A DNA stretch of 8,868 nt from an uncultured Clostridia bacterium (GTDB taxonomy: Bacteria > Bacillota > Clostridia > Oscillospirales > CAG-272). The notes beneath the pieces were generated by a model. The model saw nothing but the letters and a program-made list of their open reading frames with translations. It was not told the origin of the DNA and ran no database searches. The stretch lies in NCBI GenBank assembly GCA_945936265.1, contig CAMETB010000052.1, positions 1 through 8,868 on the forward strand, in the 5' to 3' direction. Position numbers and translations under genes: made by a program. This document shows positions 1 through 5,756 of the stretch, in pieces. The first letter of the stretch is position 1, and every line of letters begins with the position of its first letter.

Positions 1-647
1 CCTGTTACCGTGTTATCGGATATTGTTCATATGGCAAGTGCATGTTTACCGAGTTTTGCGGCATTCATATAAAGTGCCGCCGCTTCCATCTCAACCGCAA
101 GGACGCCCATTTTGGCCCATTTTCCGTTCGGAGTGTCGCCAAAAGGCGTTCCGACTTCGGCAGAGTAGAACACGTCGCTCGATATGACGTTGCCGACGTG
201 GTATCTCATACCGAGTTTATCCGCCTCTTCTGTGCAAGTCTATAACGCTTTATAGTCCGCTGTCGGCGCAAACGTACCCGGCAGATTAAAACTGTTCGCA
301 TATGCGGAGTCCGTGCAGGCGCCCATCGCTATAACTATGTCACGCACCTTTATATCTTCTCTTAAAGCCCCCGCCGAGCCGACCCGTATTATGTTTTCAA
401 CTCCGAAAAACGAGAAAAGCTCGTGCGAGTAAATGCCTATCGAGGGCATACCCATTCCGCTTGCCATAACGCTTATCTCTTTGCCCTTGTAGGTGCCCGT
501 ATATCCTCTTATGCCTCTTACGTTGTTTACGAGCTTTGCGTTCTCAAGAAAGTTCTCGGCGATAAACTGTGAGCGCAAAGGGTCACCCGGCATAAGCACG
601 GTCTTTGCAAAATCTCCGATATTTGCTTCAATATGAGGTGTTGCCAT
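1..647 (-). pseudogene. deoD: Purine-nucleoside phosphorylase DeoD, interrupted by two in-frame stops; 3' end outside the window
   Basis: The reading frame starts at ATG 645-647 and matches hexameric bacterial DeoD, which phosphorolyses purine (deoxy)nucleosides to base plus (deoxy)ribose-1-phosphate. Visible landmarks are MATPHI (His5), MPGDPLR (residues 19-25), Arg44, RVGSAG (88-93), VEMEAA (185-190) and TISD (208-211, catalytic Asp211, equivalent to E. coli Asp204). The frame is broken by TAG at codon 136 (240-242) and TGA at codon 207 (27-29), with no frameshift: recognisable DeoD sequence continues in the same frame past both. The TAG falls in the variable stretch after APTADY; the TGA falls where E. 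coli has Cys in ICTVSD. A Shine-Dalgarno sequence AAAGGAG lies in the end of deoC, about 10 nt before the ATG, and the two genes overlap by 20 bp. As it stands the gene gives only a 135-residue fragment lacking half the active site. A consensus error in the sequence is a real alternative to a pseudogene. The C-terminal ~30 residues are beyond the left edge. Confidence 0.8.
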
Positions 648-1305
648 TTTCAGAAATCTCCTTTTTGAGTATTTTTACTATTCTGCTTGTTCCCAGCCTT
701 GATGCACCAAGTTTTATAAAATCTTCGGCGTCCTTGATTGACGAAATACCGCCGGCGGCTTTTATTTTAACATGCGGCGCAATATGTTCTGAAAAGAGAA
801 TAATATCCTGCCTTGTCGCTCCTCCTGTTGAAAAGCCCGTTGATGTCTTTATAAAATCCGCGCCCGACTCCGACACTGTTTCGCACATTTTTATTTTTTC
901 TTCGTCTGTCAGCAGGCAAGTTTCAATAATCACTTTAAGTATTTTGTCCCCGCAGGCGTTTTTTATTTTCTTTAATTCATTAAGAATATCGCCGTAGCGT
1001 TTGTCCTTCAAAAAGCCTATATTTATTACCGTGTCTATTTCGTCCGCGCCGTTTTTCAAGGCGTTTTCTGTTTCATACACTTTGCACTCCGTCGTATTAT
1101 AGCCGTTGGGAAAGCCTATAACGGTGCAGATTTTCATTTTATCACCGACATATTTCTTTGCAAACTTTACGTATGACGGCGGTATGCAAACCGACGCGGT
1201 GCCGAACTTTATCGCGTCATCGCACAGTTCTTTTATTTCTTGCTCTGTCGCCGTTTGAGAGAGCAGAGTATGATCAACCTTTGATGATATTTCGGAAATT
1301 TTCAT
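628..1305 (-). CDS. deoC: Deoxyribose-phosphate aldolase
   Basis: A 225-residue class I aldolase that cleaves 2-deoxyribose-5-phosphate to glyceraldehyde-3-phosphate and acetaldehyde, the last step of deoxyribonucleoside catabolism in the cytoplasm. Family motifs run in order: VDHTLL (10-15), SVCIPPSYV (38-46), VIGFPNGYN (62-70), GADEIDTVINIG (86-97) with Asp91, FIKTSTGFSTGGAT (151-164) with Schiff-base Lys153, and IKAAGGI (181-187) with Lys182. The catalytic set is therefore intact, and the length is normal for the short bacterial form (about 220 residues). The start is ATG 1303-1305, preceded by GGAGGTG at a good distance. Its last 20 bp overlap deoD, so the two are co-transcribed and probably translationally coupled. 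The gene ends with TGA, which argues against TGA being reassigned in this genome. Confidence 0.96.
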   Translation of the reverse strand: MKISEISSKVDHTLLSQTATEQEIKELCDDAIKFGTASVCIPPSYVKFAKKYVGDKMKICTVIGFPNGYNTTECKVYETENALKNGADEIDTVINIGFLKDKRYGDILNELKKIKNACGDKILKVIIETCLLTDEEKIKMCETVSESGADFIKTSTGFSTGGATRQDIILFSEHIAPHVKIKAAGGISSIKDAEDFIKLGASRLGTSRIVKILKKEISENGNTSY

Positions 1306-1329
1306 AGCGCACCTCCGTTTTATACTGAA

Positions 1330-1358
1330 ATTTTACCATATAATCGCTCAAAAATCAA
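1330..1358 (-). promoter_or_regulatory. Predicted sigma-70-type promoter of deoCD
   Basis: On the minus strand, -35 TTGATT (1353-1358) and -10 TAAAAT (1330-1335) are separated by exactly 17 bp, with TG one base upstream of the -10 (extended -10 type). The predicted start near 1323 gives a leader of about 18 nt that carries the GGAGGTG ribosome binding site. No operator was recognised. Confidence 0.6.
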
Positions 1359-1407
1359 CATCTCATCACTCTAAAAACCTTAAAAGCAACTTTTTTTACC
1401 AAAACTA

Positions 1408-1436
1408 TATACATTTTTTTAATTTTGTGATAAAAT
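1408..1436 (+). promoter_or_regulatory. Predicted promoter of the E2-like gene
   Basis: -35-like TATACA (1408-1413), a 17-bp spacer and -10 TAAAAT (1431-1436) predict transcription from about 1443. The -10 lies inside the first codons of the longest possible reading frame (GTG 1427). Translation must therefore begin further downstream if this promoter is used. The -35 is a weak match (4 of 6), the -10 a good one (5 of 6). Confidence 0.5.
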
Positions 1437-1441
1437 GTAGC

Positions 1442-1456
1442 TGTGGTATAACCACA
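1442..1456 (+). promoter_or_regulatory. Perfect inverted repeat TGTGGT-ATA-ACCACA at the predicted transcription start
   Basis: Two 6-bp arms with a 3-bp centre lie immediately downstream of the predicted -10 and cover the expected +1. It could be a repressor operator, or the first nucleotides of the mRNA folding into a 5' stem-loop. It does not match an operator consensus I know (not CcpA, Rex, CtsR or GlnR). Confidence 0.4.
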
Positions 1457-1480
1457 AATATACAGAAAGAGGTCAGTACT

Positions 1481-2356
1481 GTGAAAGACTCCAAGGAAAC
1501 AAAGCGTGAAAAAGAGAAATTTCACCGTGTCCGCAAAATAACCCCTTTTGCAAGGCTTGTGCCTTACATAATGGAAAACCGTTGCGGCTCACAGAACTTT
1601 GTTTACGACAAGATCAACATGGGAAAGATCGATAAGTATATCAAGAAAAAGCAGGACGAGGGGCTTAAAAATTTCAACCTTATGTACGTGATAATAGCCG
1701 CATACGTAAGGGCTTGCTCACAGCGTCCGGCGATAAACCGCTTTATCCGCGGTCAGAAGATATACTCGCGTGAGAAGGTCGAGGTATCTCTCACGATAAA
1801 GAAGGAAATGTCGATTGATTCCTCCGATACCGTCGTCAAAGTTTTGCTGGATCCTTCGTCAACTGCCGATGAGGTTTACGCACGGCTCAATGAGAAAATA
1901 GAAAATTACCGTGCGCAACAGAACAGCAGTTTTGACAATCTGGCGAAGATACTTAACTTTATCCCGGGTATCTTCTTAAGATGGACTATCAGATTTTTGC
2001 GGCTTCTCGATTATTTCGGACTTTTACCGAAAGCAATCACGAGGCTCAGTCCATTTCACGCATCTCTCTTTATCACGTCAATGGGTTCTCTCGGCATACC
2101 GCCGATAGTTCACCATCTGTACGACTTCGGCACCGTTCCGATATTTTGCTCTTTCGGAGCAAGGCAGAGGGAATTTAAGGTAAATCCGGACGGAAGCGTG
2201 TATAAAAACAGTTACGTCGATATTACTTACAATCTCGACGAACGTATTTGCGACGGATACTATTATGCGTCCGCAATGAAGTATATGCGCGGAATTTACA
2301 AAAATCCGGAAGTGCTCGATAATCCGCCCGAAACGGTAGTGAAGGACATTCGCTGA
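1481..2356 (+). CDS. Orphan 2-oxoacid dehydrogenase E2-like (CAT-fold) protein lacking the catalytic His
   Basis: A 291-residue protein resembling the catalytic (acyltransferase) domain of dihydrolipoamide acyltransferases: TPFARLVPYIM (21-31) at the start of the fold, FITSMGSLGI (197-206) in the place of the E2 TISNLG segment, and LDERICDG (252-259) in the place of the DHRxxDG active-site motif. The usual His is Glu254 here, while Asp258-Gly259 remain, so normal acyl transfer is doubtful. There is no lipoyl domain, no E1/E3-binding domain and no dehydrogenase neighbour. A hydrophobic, arginine-containing stretch at about 154-182 looks like an insert that could form amphipathic or membrane-touching helices. 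I recall similar orphan proteins in Clostridia, of unknown function. The start is GTG 1481 because AGAGG lies 8 nt upstream and because the frame's earlier GTG (1427) overlaps the predicted promoter. The first ~20 residues are Lys/Glu-rich. It stands alone between its own promoter and terminator and ends in TGA. Confidence 0.8.
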   Translation: MKDSKETKREKEKFHRVRKITPFARLVPYIMENRCGSQNFVYDKINMGKIDKYIKKKQDEGLKNFNLMYVIIAAYVRACSQRPAINRFIRGQKIYSREKVEVSLTIKKEMSIDSSDTVVKVLLDPSSTADEVYARLNEKIENYRAQQNSSFDNLAKILNFIPGIFLRWTIRFLRLLDYFGLLPKAITRLSPFHASLFITSMGSLGIPPIVHHLYDFGTVPIFCSFGARQREFKVNPDGSVYKNSYVDITYNLDERICDGYYYASAMKYMRGIYKNPEVLDNPPETVVKDIR

Positions 2357-2398
2357 CGGAAAAAGGGAATTTCCGAAAACGAATTTTACCATCGAAAG

Positions 2399-2430
2399 AA
2401 GGACTGTTGCAAATTTTTGCAACAGTCCTT
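2399..2430. terminator. Strong intrinsic terminator hairpin between the converging E2-like and hpf genes
   Basis: GGACTGTTGC (2401-2410) pairs perfectly with GCAACAGTCC (2419-2428). Flanking AA/TT pairs extend the stem, and AAA/TTT pairing inside it can close the loop further. It lies 43 nt after the E2-like stop and about 90 nt past the hpf stop on the other strand. The T-tract is short in both directions (TTAACTTTT on plus, TTTCTTTC on minus), so it probably serves both genes. Confidence 0.75.
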
Positions 2431-2521
2431 AACTTTTAGGGGATAGGAATATTCCTCAAAGATGCGTTGGTTTCGTTATATCGTACGTCGAGAGCAAACC
2501 CCCGCCGCTTTTTATAAACGT

Positions 2522-3049
2522 TTAATCGTCTTCGGGAATTATAAGCCCGTATCCGCCGGCGTGGCGTTTATAGACGACGCAGGTTTCAAGGGTTGATGCG
2601 TCCTTGAATACGAAGAATGCATGCCCCAGCATGTCCATCTGCAAAATTGCTTCCTCGACCGACATCGGCTTGAACGGGAATGATTTTGTGCGCACGTTGA
2701 ACATAAATTCCTCTTCAACATCGGGCACATCTTCCTCGGCAATCTTAAAGCCCTCGTCGCGCACTTTTTTGAGAAGGCGCGTTTTGTTCTTTCTTATCTG
2801 GCGCTCAAGCGCCTCGCAAGCCTCATCAACCGCATTGGCAAATGTATCGGCACCTTCTTCCGCGCGGAACATCATTCCGCCGGAATGAATGGTTATTTCA
2901 ACTTTTTCAACGCTTTTGGATCTGGAAAAGGTGATGTCCATTTCCGCTCCCTCGGGGAAGAACTTGTCGAATTTCGAGAGTTTTTTCTCCGTGGTTTCGC
3001 GTACCGAATCGTAAACTCTCATCTGTCTTGCCGTAAAATTCATTTTCAT
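2522..3049 (-). CDS. hpf: Ribosome hibernation promoting factor, long form
   Basis: A 175-residue protein that binds the 30S subunit in starvation or stationary phase and, in the long form, joins two 70S ribosomes into inactive 100S dimers. Residues 1-95 or so form the HPF/RaiA domain (MNFTARQMRVYDSVRE, then ITFSRSKSVEKVEITI, and the basic EALERQIRKNKTRLLKK near 84-100). An acidic linker (EEDVPDVEEEF) follows. The C-terminal dimerisation domain (about 115-175) carries the hallmark VRTKSFPFKPMSVEEAILQM and ends YGLIIPEDD. Length is typical of Firmicute long HPF. The ATG at 3047-3049 follows AGAGGTGAT, a strong Shine-Dalgarno. It lies downstream of copZ on the same strand but has its own promoter, so it is probably a separate transcript. 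The stop is TAA, within the palindrome TAAACGTTTA (2515-2524). Confidence 0.95.
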   Translation of the reverse strand: MKMNFTARQMRVYDSVRETTEKKLSKFDKFFPEGAEMDITFSRSKSVEKVEITIHSGGMMFRAEEGADTFANAVDEACEALERQIRKNKTRLLKKVRDEGFKIAEEDVPDVEEEFMFNVRTKSFPFKPMSVEEAILQMDMLGHAFFVFKDASTLETCVVYKRHAGGYGLIIPEDD

Positions 3050-3069
3050 AGTATCACCTCTTAGCTGAT

Positions 3070-3097
3070 AATTGCAAAGGATATCTTCCTTGCAATT
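3070..3097 (-). promoter_or_regulatory. Leader hairpin of hpf
   Basis: AATTGCAAAGG (3070-3080) and CCTTGCAATT (3088-3097) are complementary with a single bulged base and a short loop. Measured from the -10, the transcript should begin around 3093, so the hairpin would form at the very 5' end of the hpf mRNA, about 20 nt ahead of the ribosome binding site. Likely roles are mRNA stabilisation or an operator; neither is shown by the sequence. Confidence 0.45.
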
Positions 3098-3099
3098 AC

Positions 3100-3108
3100 A
3101 TTATAGCA
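3100..3108 (-). promoter_or_regulatory. Extended -10 promoter of hpf
   Basis: On the minus strand the sequence reads TGCTATAAT: a perfect TATAAT (3100-3105) with the TGn extension. At 17 bp upstream there is no good -35 (about TTTATT), which is usual for extended -10 promoters. The region upstream to copZ is strongly AT-rich and contains a near-palindrome, TTGATAAATTTTTCAA (3136-3151). Confidence 0.65.
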
Positions 3109-3202
3109 CAGATTTTCACAAAAATAAATAGAATTTTGATAAATTTTTCAAGAAAATTGTATAAAATAACTAAAAATCGTGTGAATGTACTGTGAACTTG
3201 CC

Positions 3203-3406
3203 CTAAATAAGCTTAAATCCGAGATTTTCGATGATGCTTTTTACGAGATCGTCGTTTTCCTCTTTTGCAAATGATACCAGAACCTCTTTTGAGTCAAGAT
3301 TTACCGAAACCTTCTTTATTTCGCACGAGCGTGAAAGCGCCTCGGTAACTCTTTTTGCACAGCCGGAGCAGTGCATACCGTCAACCTTGTAAACTTTTTT
3401 AACCAT
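3203..3406 (-). CDS. copZ: Copper chaperone CopZ-like (single HMA domain)
   Basis: A 67-residue cytoplasmic heavy-metal-associated domain with the Cu(I)-binding motif GMHCSGC (10-16, Cys13 and Cys16) and the ferredoxin-like pattern of the family ending in IIENLGFKLI. Such proteins carry Cu(I) to the CopA ATPase and to copper-sensing regulators. The start is ATG 3404-3406 with AAAGGAG about 8 nt upstream; this site touches the copA stop, and the genes are 13 bp apart, so copA and copZ form one operon. It ends in TAG, which shows that TAG acts as a normal stop in this genome. No copper-responsive repressor (CsoR or CopY) is encoded in the window. Confidence 0.93.
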   Translation of the reverse strand: MVKKVYKVDGMHCSGCAKRVTEALSRSCEIKKVSVNLDSKEVLVSFAKEENDDLVKSIIENLGFKLI

Positions 3407-3419
3407 TGTACTTTCTCCT

Positions 3420-5615
3420 TTATTTTATTTTTTTACTCAGCCTGAGCGAATTAAGAGATACGCAAAGACTGCTCAGCACCATAGCGAGCGAGGCGATCAT
3501 CGGATTTATTTTTATATTTACCGCTATCAATGCTCCCGCGGCTATCGGTATCATAAGAGAATTGTAGATAAAGGCAAAAAAGAGATTTTGTTTTATGACT
3601 TTAAGCGTCCTTTTGCCCGTATTTATAAGTTTTGCTATACCGTCGGGTGAGAAGTGCGTCATTATAACGTCGGAGCAGTCCATTGCAATATCGGTAGCAC
3701 CGTGCATGCTTATTCCGATATCCGCGCAGGAGAGTGCTACCGAGTCGTTTATTCCGTCTCCTGCCATGGCGCAAAAAGCGCCGTTTTCCTTAAGAGATTT
3801 TATTATATCGGCTTTTTGCTTTGGCATAACGTCCGCTATCACATCGTCAATTCCGATGTCCCGCGCTATTTTAGTTGCGGTTTTTTCGTTGTCACCCGTT
3901 AACATAACGCATCTTATTTTCATGTCTTTAAGAGTTTGTATCTGTTCCTTTATACCTTTCCGTACGATATCGCGGATGCCGAAAAGAGCGAGTATTTCAC
4001 CGTCCGATAAAGCATATACGATACTGTTCCCGTCACCTGCCAGGACGAACTCGTCATTTTTATGAGAGTTTTGTATTCCGAGTTTGTCGATATACGCGCC
4101 GTTTACAAGAAAGTATTCCGCACCGTTTACATTTGCGTGTAGCCCAAAGCCCTCAATAACCTCAAAATCCGTGACTGTGTGTAGATTATTTTCAAATTCC
4201 GAAAAAGCTTTCGCTATTGGGTGTGACGATTTTTTCTCGATGGCGGCAACTGTTGAAAGAAGTTCATTTTCCGGAATTTTATCGGTATATATGAATTTTT
4301 GCGATATTTTCATTGTGCCGTAGGTAAGCGTGCCTGTTTTGTCAAATACGACGGTATTTATTTTTGATGCGTTCTCAAGAATTTCGCTTTTTTTAACGAG
4401 AATGCCATCCTGTGCAAGAGAACCTTCACTTATAACCACCGCAAGAGGCGTTGCAAGACCAAGTGCACACGGGCAAGCCACTACAAGAACCGTGATAAGA
4501 GAAGAGACGGCAGACGATATTCCAAGACCCACTCCGATTTGAATAGTAAATGATAGAAGAGCCACTATACACACCGCAGGCACAAAAAACAAGCACACAG
4601 TATCGGCAATTTTTGCAATGGGGGCTTTTGTCGAGGACGCTTCCACCACAAGACGCACTATTTCTGAAACTGTGGAATCTTTTCCGACGCGCTGTGCCAC
4701 GTATTCGATATATCCGCTTGTATTGAGCGCGCCTGCCAGCACATTGTCACCTTCTTTTTTTAGTGCAGGCTTGCTTTCCCCCGTAACAAACGATTCGTCA
4801 ACATGACTTTCTCCCGATATAATTTTCCCGTCAACAGCTATTTTATCGCCGGGGCGGCATATGAGAATATCGCCGACTTTTATTTCATCAATCGGAATTT
4901 CAGACACTCCATCGCCTTTTTTTATATAAGCGAATGACGGAGTTATCTGAACAAGGGATGAAATTGCCTCTCTCGTCTTTGATTTGCTCGATTTGTCTAT
5001 AAATCTGCCGAGTTTTACAAAATATATAACTATGGTAACTGTTTCGTAATAAAGTTCATGTATATATCCGTTATTTCCCTTTATTACGAAAACAGTGCTT
5101 GCTACGCTGTATACAAGCGCCGATACTACTCCTAAGGTGACAAGCGTGTCCATATTCGGCGTTTTGTGCAGCACGTTTTTTACCCCGCTTGAAATAATAT
5201 CCCATCCATATACAAGAAAAGGGATACAAAGCGCTAGCGAAACTATGCAGAATACGACAGGGTGATCGTGCAGATCGAGAAAAGGCGGCAGGGGAATACC
5301 TATCATATGCCCCATTGAAACATACATCACAAGGACAGCCAGAACGGTGAATACTATAAAAACACTCTTTTGATTTTTCTCGCTCTTGTCCTGCGTTTTT
5401 GAATATTCGCCAACGCTCTCAAATCCCGCTTCGGCGATAAACCTTTCTATGTCGGGGACGCCGATAAGCTGCTCGTCGTACTCAACTGCCGCACTTGCCA
5501 TCACAAGATTTACCGATGCGGCATTTACTCCTTTTTGCTTATTAAGATATTTTTCAAGCCCTCCCGAGCATGCGGAGCAACTCATACCCGATATTCTTAA
5601 AACTGTTTTTTTCAA
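3420..5615 (-). CDS. copA: Copper-exporting P1B-type ATPase
   Basis: A 731-residue integral membrane pump that exports Cu(I) using ATP. Order of parts: one N-terminal HMA domain with GMSCSAC (10-16); a transmembrane block from about 84 to 205 including the NMDTLVTLG helix; actuator domain with TGES (278-281); membrane helices with the metal-binding CPC (381-383); phosphorylation motif DKTGT (425-429, Asp425); SSHPIA (463-468) of the nucleotide domain; TGDN (573-576); GDGIND (619-624); and a last helix pair with YN (684-685) and the MxxSS-type segment near 712-716. These are the Cu(I) (P1B-1) signatures. Length fits single-HMA family members. The residues after GDGIND are SVAL rather than the common APAL/SPAL. 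The start is TTG 5613-5615, chosen because GGGAGG lies 6 nt before it and no in-frame ATG fits. It leads the copA-copZ operon. Confidence 0.95.
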   Translation of the reverse strand: MKKTVLRISGMSCSACSGGLEKYLNKQKGVNAASVNLVMASAAVEYDEQLIGVPDIERFIAEAGFESVGEYSKTQDKSEKNQKSVFIVFTVLAVLVMYVSMGHMIGIPLPPFLDLHDHPVVFCIVSLALCIPFLVYGWDIISSGVKNVLHKTPNMDTLVTLGVVSALVYSVASTVFVIKGNNGYIHELYYETVTIVIYFVKLGRFIDKSSKSKTREAISSLVQITPSFAYIKKGDGVSEIPIDEIKVGDILICRPGDKIAVDGKIISGESHVDESFVTGESKPALKKEGDNVLAGALNTSGYIEYVAQRVGKDSTVSEIVRLVVEASSTKAPIAKIADTVCLFFVPAVCIVALLSFTIQIGVGLGISSAVSSLITVLVVACPCALGLATPLAVVISEGSLAQDGILVKKSEILENASKINTVVFDKTGTLTYGTMKISQKFIYTDKIPENELLSTVAAIEKKSSHPIAKAFSEFENNLHTVTDFEVIEGFGLHANVNGAEYFLVNGAYIDKLGIQNSHKNDEFVLAGDGNSIVYALSDGEILALFGIRDIVRKGIKEQIQTLKDMKIRCVMLTGDNEKTATKIARDIGIDDVIADVMPKQKADIIKSLKENGAFCAMAGDGINDSVALSCADIGISMHGATDIAMDCSDVIMTHFSPDGIAKLINTGKRTLKVIKQNLFFAFIYNSLMIPIAAGALIAVNIKINPMIASLAMVLSSLCVSLNSLRLSKKIK

Positions 5616-5623
5616 AATTATCC

Positions 5624-5660
5624 TCCCGATAACATGAATGTCATGAAGCCTTATCGATAA
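5624..5660 (-). promoter_or_regulatory. Repeat-rich copA leader, possible operator
   Basis: Between the predicted copA -10 and the start codon lie the palindrome TTATCGATAA (5651-5660, over the predicted +1), the perfect inverted repeat CATGA-ATG-TCATG (5633-5645), and another copy of CGATAA (5626-5631) beside the ribosome binding site. None matches the GC-rich CsoR box or the CopY box TACAnnTGTA that I know. A role in copper control is only suggested by position. Confidence 0.3.
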
Positions 5661-5662
5661 TA

Positions 5663-5691
5663 ATTTTAACAGAAATTAAAAAAATAATCAA
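5663..5691 (-). promoter_or_regulatory. Predicted promoter of copA-copZ
   Basis: Minus-strand -35 TTGATT (5686-5691), a 17-bp AT-rich spacer and -10 TAAAAT (5663-5668). The hexamers and spacing are identical to those of the deoCD promoter. It lies back to back with the pfp promoter. Confidence 0.55.
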
Positions 5692-5698
5692 TTGTATA

Positions 5699-5727
5699 TT
5701 TACATTTTTGACTTGTTGTGATATACT
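5699..5727 (+). promoter_or_regulatory. Predicted promoter of the pfp-DUF1846 operon
   Basis: -35 TTTACA (5699-5704, 5 of 6 to consensus), a 17-bp spacer and -10 TATACT (5722-5727, 5 of 6). The predicted start near 5734 gives a leader of about 23 nt carrying ACGGAG. The -35 overlaps the short inverted repeat TGTA-TATT-TACA (5693-5704), which also sits just upstream of the copA -35. Confidence 0.6.
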
Positions 5728-5756
5728 TATTCCGACAAAAACCAACGGAGAAATAT

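Noticed and set aside
1..29. Selenocysteine at the deoD TGA
   Set aside because: Only 26 nt downstream are visible; they offer just a 3-bp stem (CCG/CGG), far short of a bacterial SECIS element, and DeoD is not a known selenoprotein.
27..242. Recoding of TAG (as Gln) or TGA (as Cys, Trp or Gly) to explain deoD
   Set aside because: copZ ends in TAG, and deoC, the E2-like gene and recG end in TGA at expected lengths; no other gene in the window contains internal TAG or TGA. A genome-wide code change is therefore unlikely.
2445..2456. AGGAATATTCCT palindrome between the E2-like gene and hpf
   Set aside because: A perfect 12-bp palindrome, but it lies in a convergent intergenic region downstream of both genes with no promoter nearby, so no role can be assigned.
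5693..5704. TGTATATTTACA as a CopY-type copper operator
   Set aside because: The CopY box is TACAnnTGTA; here the half-sites are in the opposite order with a 4-bp centre, so it does not match.
5718..5756. N-terminal extension of PFP from GTG 5718
   Set aside because: It overlaps the -10 TATACT, has no ribosome binding site, and adds 13 residues not expected before the phosphate loop; ATG 5757 has ACGGAG.
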